From Bacteroidetes bacterium UBA7692 (lineage in GTDB: Bacteria; Bacteroidota; Bacteroidia; Chitinophagales; LD1), in NCBI GenBank assembly GCA_002482725.1, contig DLGO01000051.1:1-9680 (forward strand): 9,680 bases of DNA, in the 5' to 3' direction. Below are positions 5,038 through 9,680 of this stretch, piece after piece (within the stretch, counting starts at the first letter, position 1; every line of letters begins with the position of its first letter). The notes under the pieces were generated by a model, which saw only the letters and a list, made by a program, of their open reading frames with translations, searched no databases and had not been told where the DNA came from. Position numbers and translations under genes: made by a program.

Positions 5038-8000
5038 TTAGTTCAGGCTGCTGAAATTAACAGGCACCACACGGCTTACCCCCATTTCCGGCATGGTAAC
5101 ACCATATATGGCATCCACCGACGCCATTGTGCTCTTGTTGTGTGTTACGATTATAAACTGGGAATCCGTAGAAAACTCCTGTATGATCTTGTTGAACTTG
5201 GCAATGTTCGTATCATCCAGCGGTGCATCCACCTCATCGAATATACAGAACGGTGCAGGCTTCAACAGGTACAATGAGAATAGAAGTGCAGTTGCCGTCA
5301 GTGTCTTTTCACCGCCGCTCAACTGATCTATTACCGTTGGGCGCTTGCCTTTTGGTTTGGCCACTATCTCTATCTTAGACTCCAAAGGGTCGTCTGGGTT
5401 CACCAGAAACAGGTCGCACTGGTCCTCCTCGCTAAACAGCGTACGGAACACACGGATAAAGCTTTCCCTTACCTTGTTAAACGCATCGGTAAATTGTGTC
5501 TTGGCCGTTATTTCTATCTCTTTTATCGTGTCCATCAGAGAGGTACGTGCCTCTTCCAGGTCTTTCTTCTGTGCTATGATAAAGTCGTAGCGGGTCTTCA
5601 TCTCATCATACGCCTCTACCGCCATCGGGTTTATCTCGCCAAAGGTTTCTATGCGCTTTTTCAGCTTCTGCACATCCTGCTCCACTTCCTCCTTCGTCAT
5701 TTCAGAGGTAACCTCTTCATTGATGATGTCGTTGATGTTGATGCTGAACTCCACATTCAGTCGCTCCCTCAATCCCGTCAGGTTCAGTTTCAGCTCGGTA
5801 AACTTCTCACCTATGGCGTTTTGTATCGCTTGTATATTATCGCGCTTGCGCTGCTCTTCGCGCACCGTAGCATCTATTTCATTTATGGCAGCACGGGAGT
5901 CATAGTAGGTCTTCTCTGCATCTGCCACTTCCTTGCTAAAGCTCTCCTTATCCGCATAGCCTTCCAGCAATACATCTTCTATCGCTTTCAGCTTACCTGT
6001 GCTCTCTTCTATCTGCTTATTGCACTCTTCTATTACCTGATTGTTCCTTGTCAGCTGTGTTGTCAGACTCTCCACCTGTGTGCTCTTAAAGTTTAGCTCC
6101 TGGTTTATAGAGTTCACCCTGTTCTGCTGCTGGTGAAATTCTATATTCTTTTGGTTGAATTTAGAAGAAGCCTCGCTCAGGCTGTTCGTCAGCTCTATGA
6201 AATCCTTATCGGTTTTCTCCAACAGCGATTGCATATTCCCCTGCTCCGCACGCAGCGCACCCAGTTGGTCATTGATGGTCGCTACCTCGCTGCGCAATGT
6301 TTCCAGACGCTCGGTTATCGTCTTGCTCTTGGCATCCGCCCCTTCCAGAAACTTCACCAAACTCTGCATGCTCGCCTGCGTGGCCGATAGCTTATTGTTC
6401 AGCTGGTTCACTATGTTGCGCTGGCTGTCAATCTCTTTTACCAGCGTAGAGGCTTTCAGTTGGTTGATATTGCTCTGCACCTCGCTCACCTCACCATACA
6501 ACTTCTTGGTTTTCTCTTCCAATACCACTATGGCTTTCTGTAGCTTCTCCAGGTTCTTCGCACGACCTATCTTCTTACCCTCAAACAATCCCACAGCGCC
6601 ACCTCCCAGCGAAAAATCATTACGTATAAAACGCCCGCTCTGGGTCAGCAATACCACCTTACTGTTTTTGGTATCCAGTTGCGCTATATTGAATTGCTTG
6701 GAGTCATCTATCATATAAACCCTGTCCAGCAGGAATGCACCCAATTGATTGTATTTCGGGTCAAGCTCTACTAGCTCCGTAGCTGCGCGCGCACCTTCTA
6801 TCAGCATCGGCTGCTTAGGCACATAGCTGCTGAAATCATCCAGGATAAAGAAGTTAGCCCGTCCTTTAGATGAATCGTGCAACAGGTTCACCGCAAGCAC
6901 CGCATCCTCCAGCTTCTCCACGACATAATAGTTCAGGTATGGCTCCAGGTAGTTCTCTATCGCCACACGGTACTCTTCGCTACAATATATTATATCCGAC
7001 AAAAGCGGCGCATCCTTGCCCCACTTCGCATTCTTCTTCAGGAATTTAATCGCCTCCGGAAAGCCTTCCATATTTTCCACCAGGCTCTTCGTCAGGTCGT
7101 ACTCATTGCGCTTGGCATCCAGCGTACGTGTTTCCTGAGTCAGTTCCTGGCGCTTCTTTTCTATCATTTGCTCCAGGGCTACCAGCTGTTGCTTTTTAGC
7201 ATCCTCGTCAGTTATCAACTGCTGCAGCTTCGCGTCAGCACTTTCCTTATCGGCTTTTAACTGGTCTATAGAGGTATTAAACTGCTCCAGCTCCTTGCGT
7301 TTGGTCACAGTATCTTCCTCACTTTGGAACAAGTCGCGCTGCAGGCTCTCGTTGCTGCTCCTGTTTACTGCCAGCTTTTTATCCAGCTCAAATATCTGGC
7401 GCTCCTTTTCGGCATATAGCTTCTGCTCATTGCCAAGGGTATCTTTCAGGGCATTGTGCTTGGTGCGTATCTCCTGCAGGTCTTTCTCCAGCGTAGTCAG
7501 CTCCGCCTTCTTCATGTCCAGGATATTCGTTTCACCCTGCTTGTCCTGCTCCAGGTTCACTACCGATACTTTCAGCTTCTCTACCTGGTCATTGGCATCT
7601 ACTATCTGGCGGGTAGCCGTCTCCGCCTTATCCCGCGCAAACCTCAACTGCGAGTTGAGCAAATTGCGCTCATTCTCCTTATCGCTTACACCACTTACCA
7701 GTTCATTCAGCCTTTTTTGGATAGCAAACAGGGCTTTCTCCTTATCTACGTTATCCAGCTTCTCTTTTTCCAGGGCAGCTTCAGCTTTGGCTATTGCCGC
7801 CTCTATCTCTGTGCGCTTGGTTTCTTCTTCCTGCTTACGTACTTCCAGCGACTTATAGCTCTCCTTATAGTCATACAAGCTAAACTTGGCCAGCAAAAGG
7901 CTCAGGTTCTTGTACTCCTCCTTTATCTCGTAGTATTTCTTGGTCTTTACCGCCTGCTTCTCCAGTGTTTTCAGGTTGCTTTCTATTTCAAACAGCAAAT

Positions 8001-8577
8001 CCTTCACACGCTCCAGGTCGGCATCGGTGCTTTTCAGCTTGTCTATGGTTTCTTTCTTGCGCTTCTTGTATTTGCTCACACCTGCCGCTTGTTCAAACAG
8101 CCTTCTGCGGCTGTTCTCCCTGTCGTTCAGTATTTCGTCTACCATGCCCAGCTCTATAATGGCATACGAGTCTGCGCTCACACCCGTATCCATAAACAGG
8201 GTAGTTATATCTTTCAACCTGCATGGCACGTCATTCAACCTGTACTCGCTCTCCCCATCCCGGAACAGCTTGCGCGTTATGGTTATCGTTTTATAGTCAC
8301 TGCTTATTACGTTCTTGGTGTTTTCAAAGGTAAGGCTCACCTCTGCCAGGCTGCTGGCCTTTCTGGTCCTGGTTCCGTTAAAGATCAGGTTCTCCATCTT
8401 CTCCAGCCTCAGCATGCTTGTCTTCTGCTCACCCAGCACCCAGCGTATAGAGTCTACCACATTGCTTTTACCGCAACCGTTTGGCCCTACTATCCCCGTT
8501 ATCTTATTATTGAAGTGTATGGTGGTTTTCTCCGCAAAACTCTTAAATCCTTTCACCTCCAAGGTTGTCAACTGCAT
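5038..8577 (-). CDS. smc: Chromosome segregation ATPase SMC
   Basis: Full-length SMC of 1179 residues, the usual size. It is the ATPase core of the bacterial condensin (SMC-ScpAB), which organises and separates chromosomes in the cytoplasm. The N-terminal head has Walker A GPNGCGKS (31-38) and the Q-loop at Gln51. A first coiled coil runs from about 165 to 505, with the hinge at about 510-675 including the glycine-rich FSLGGGAVGLFEG (655-667). A second coiled coil follows to about 1020. The C-terminal head has the signature LSGGEK (1086-1091), Walker B FCIFDE (1110-1115), the D-loop VDAPLDD (1116-1122) and the switch His1146 in VTHNK. All key residues are intact. The ATG at 8577 places MQLTTLEVKGFKSF at the N-terminus, as expected for the family. 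The gene is transcribed alone, with its own candidate promoter and a terminator; scpA and scpB are not in the window. Confidence 0.98.
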   Translation of the reverse strand: MQLTTLEVKGFKSFAEKTTIHFNNKITGIVGPNGCGKSNVVDSIRWVLGEQKTSMLRLEKMENLIFNGTRTRKASSLAEVSLTFENTKNVISSDYKTITITRKLFRDGESEYRLNDVPCRLKDITTLFMDTGVSADSYAIIELGMVDEILNDRENSRRRLFEQAAGVSKYKKRKKETIDKLKSTDADLERVKDLLFEIESNLKTLEKQAVKTKKYYEIKEEYKNLSLLLAKFSLYDYKESYKSLEVRKQEEETKRTEIEAAIAKAEAALEKEKLDNVDKEKALFAIQKRLNELVSGVSDKENERNLLNSQLRFARDKAETATRQIVDANDQVEKLKVSVVNLEQDKQGETNILDMKKAELTTLEKDLQEIRTKHNALKDTLGNEQKLYAEKERQIFELDKKLAVNRSSNESLQRDLFQSEEDTVTKRKELEQFNTSIDQLKADKESADAKLQQLITDEDAKKQQLVALEQMIEKKRQELTQETRTLDAKRNEYDLTKSLVENMEGFPEAIKFLKKNAKWGKDAPLLSDIIYCSEEYRVAIENYLEPYLNYYVVEKLEDAVLAVNLLHDSSKGRANFFILDDFSSYVPKQPMLIEGARAATELVELDPKYNQLGAFLLDRVYMIDDSKQFNIAQLDTKNSKVVLLTQSGRFIRNDFSLGGGAVGLFEGKKIGRAKNLEKLQKAIVVLEEKTKKLYGEVSEVQSNINQLKASTLVKEIDSQRNIVNQLNNKLSATQASMQSLVKFLEGADAKSKTITERLETLRSEVATINDQLGALRAEQGNMQSLLEKTDKDFIELTNSLSEASSKFNQKNIEFHQQQNRVNSINQELNFKSTQVESLTTQLTRNNQVIEECNKQIEESTGKLKAIEDVLLEGYADKESFSKEVADAEKTYYDSRAAINEIDATVREEQRKRDNIQAIQNAIGEKFTELKLNLTGLRERLNVEFSININDIINEEVTSEMTKEEVEQDVQKLKKRIETFGEINPMAVEAYDEMKTRYDFIIAQKKDLEEARTSLMDTIKEIEITAKTQFTDAFNKVRESFIRVFRTLFSEEDQCDLFLVNPDDPLESKIEIVAKPKGKRPTVIDQLSGGEKTLTATALLFSLYLLKPAPFCIFDEVDAPLDDTNIAKFNKIIQEFSTDSQFIIVTHNKSTMASVDAIYGVTMPEMGVSRVVPVNFSSLN

Positions 8578-8600
8578 ATTATCTCCACATTTAGAACCCG

Positions 8601-8632
8601 TAAAGATAAGCCTGCACTATGTGGAAAAGCAA
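8601..8632 (-). promoter_or_regulatory. Candidate promoter of smc
   Basis: On the minus strand TTG (8632-8630) is followed after 21 bp by TATCTTTA (8608-8601), matching seven of eight positions of the TAnnTTTG -7 element (final A for G). Transcription would start near 8594, leaving a leader of under 20 bases before the ATG. Its position fits smc being expressed separately from the isomerase gene, which has its own terminator. Confidence 0.4.
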
Positions 8633-8684
8633 GGTAGAAGTTCACACAATCCACATTGTTAAATGCTATACCTGTCCTGCATTA

Positions 8685-8697
8685 CAGAATAATTCTG
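8685..8697. promoter_or_regulatory. Palindrome sharing the core of the Fur-like box
   Basis: CAGAAT-A-ATTCTG is a perfect 6-1-6 inverted repeat. Its inner 11 bases, AGAATAATTCT, are identical to the minus-strand core of the operator before the iron operon, but the outer TTA/TAA bases are missing. It lies about 50 bp upstream of the candidate smc -33 element, not an obvious repressor position. It may be a weak or decoy site, or chance in AT-rich DNA. Confidence 0.25.
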
Positions 8698-8782
8698 CCG
8701 CTTCAGCCTGCGGTTTTTAACATAGATACCAACATTTCAAAACAAATAGCAAATTACCACCATAAGTCAGCAAATGTCCGGA

Positions 8783-8821
8783 AAAACAAAAGGCTCCCTG
8801 ATTCAGGGAGCCTTTTGTTTT
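8783..8821 (-). terminator. Strong intrinsic terminator of the isomerase gene
   Basis: A perfect 18-bp stem pairs 8783-8800 with 8804-8821 around the loop ATT. The GC-rich core is GGCTCCCTG/CAGGGAGCC and the arms are A- and T-rich. It starts 19 bases after the stop codon of the isomerase gene on the minus strand. The T-rich arm after the core provides the U-tract, and the symmetry would let it act on either strand. Confidence 0.9.
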
Positions 8822-8840
8822 GTATTTGTAAATGCAAGGA

Positions 8841-9680
8841 TTACTTCACATCCATCAATTCTGTATCAAATATCAAAGTAGCATTTGGAGGTATAACACC
8901 ACCAGCACCATTTGCACCATATCCCAATTCAGAAGGGATGATCAATTTCAATTTAGAACCTACTTTCATAAGCGCTATACCTTCGTCCCAACCTGGTATT
9001 ACCTGGCCTTTACCTAGTGTAAAGCTCAATGGTTGTTTGCGGTCGTAAGATGAATCGAATTTAGTACCATCTGTCAAAAAGCCTGAATAGTGCACGCTTA
9101 CTGTTTTGCCGGCTACTGCCTGTGCTCCTGTACCTTGCGTTTCTACCACGTAGTATAAGCCAGATGATGTTTTCTTAGCAGTAGGGTATTTTTCTTTTAT
9201 CATTTTACCGAAAGCCTCTTTACTTGCTTTAGCTGCTTCTTCTTTAGCTTTAGCTGCTTTACCTTGTATATCGGTAAAAGCTTTAAGTCCGTCAAATTTC
9301 TGAGCGTCTTCACCTATCCTTACTATAGTCAGTTTGTTGATTACATCGCCCATAGCTATAGCATTTACTACAGACTGGCCTTCTACCACTTTTCCGAAAA
9401 TAGTGTGCTTGCCGTTTAGCCAAGGTGTTTCTTTGTGTGTTATAAAGAACTGGGAACCATTTGTGCCTGGTCCTGCATTTGCCATTGACAATACACCCGG
9501 TCCATCGTGTTTTAGTGAGTTGTCTATCTCATCAGGAAAGTTGTAACCAGGGCCACCGCTTCCGTTGCCTTGCGGGTCGCCACCTTGTATCATAAAGTCT
9601 GCTATCACACGGTGAAACTTCAAACCATCGTAGTAAGGCACACCCAATTCTTTGGCGTTGTTTTTCATTTTACCTTCTGC
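8841..9680 (-). CDS. Cyclophilin-FKBP fusion peptidyl-prolyl isomerase (5' end outside window)
   Basis: Two unrelated proline isomerase domains in one chain. The open frame runs through the window edge (codons AEGK precede the first ATG at 9668), so the start is missing, and that internal Met is not the true start. Numbered from this Met, the cyclophilin part (to about 117) has FHRVI with the catalytic Arg20, FMIQGGD (25-31), GSQFFIT (71-77), and Trp83 and His88 in TPWLNGKH. An Ala/Lys/Glu-rich helical linker follows (about 135-165). The FKBP domain (about 168-275) keeps the pocket residues Tyr194, Phe204, Asp205, Val223, Ile224, Trp227 and Tyr250. Both active sites look intact. Such dual-family immunophilins of the cyclophilin-first type are known in Flavobacteria. 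The likely role is protein folding; whether it is exported cannot be judged without the N-terminus. A strong terminator follows. Confidence 0.94.
   Translation of the reverse strand, partial: AEGKMKNNAKELGVPYYDGLKFHRVIADFMIQGGDPQGNGSGGPGYNFPDEIDNSLKHDGPGVLSMANAGPGTNGSQFFITHKETPWLNGKHTIFGKVVEGQSVVNAIAMGDVINKLTIVRIGEDAQKFDGLKAFTDIQGKAAKAKEEAAKASKEAFGKMIKEKYPTAKKTSSGLYYVVETQGTGAQAVAGKTVSVHYSGFLTDGTKFDSSYDRKQPLSFTLGKGQVIPGWDEGIALMKVGSKLKLIIPSELGYGANGAGGVIPPNATLIFDTELMDVK

Noticed and set aside
7456..8637. Long + strand open frame opposite smc (393 codons) and other frames opposite smc
   Set aside because: The translations are low-complexity, rich in Leu, Gln and Tyr, and lack any motif. They are antisense shadows of an intact, conserved smc.

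Overview
The window looks like chromosomal DNA from a member of the Bacteroidota, probably near Chitinophagaceae or Sphingobacteriales; the genus is not resolved. The signs are an SMC protein of Bacteroidota type, a cyclophilin-FKBP fusion, lipoproteins with charged residues just after the lipidated cysteine, promoter-like TTTG / TAnnTTTG pairs instead of sigma-70 boxes, and weak or absent Shine-Dalgarno sites. Sample lines put GC near 48% in smc and near 39% in the left end.

Layout. Positions 1-1066 are AT-richer and gene-poor. They hold one small predicted membrane protein on the + strand (351-773), several short hairpins and an unexplained open frame. All other genes are on the minus strand. 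Read in transcription order they are: the 3' part of a cyclophilin-FKBP peptidyl-prolyl isomerase (8841 to the window edge) with a strong terminator; smc (5038-8577) with its own candidate promoter and terminator; then a three-gene operon from 4839 down to 1067. The operon encodes an IrpA/ICMP-type imelysin lipoprotein, a di-heme c-type oxidoreductase lipoprotein (DHOR, DUF1111) and a second, divergent imelysin lipoprotein.

How it works together. An M75/imelysin protein, a di-heme oxidoreductase and a second imelysin form a known iron-associated gene set; the icmP locus of Pseudomonas aeruginosa has the same order as far as I recall. All three proteins carry lipoprotein signals, so they probably act together in the envelope on iron or another metal, with the heme protein doing redox chemistry. 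Upstream of the first gene is a good Bacteroidota promoter. A perfect 15-bp inverted repeat with Fur-like 7-1-7 architecture lies at the expected transcription start. This fits iron-dependent repression of the operon and is the most informative regulatory signal in the window.

I see no CRISPR array, tRNA, rRNA, transposase or recognisable new defence system. Smc and the isomerase are ordinary housekeeping genes. The points most worth a second look are the Fur-like operator, the partial copy of its core upstream of smc, the histidine-less second imelysin, the hairpin between the first two operon genes, and the unexplained left end.
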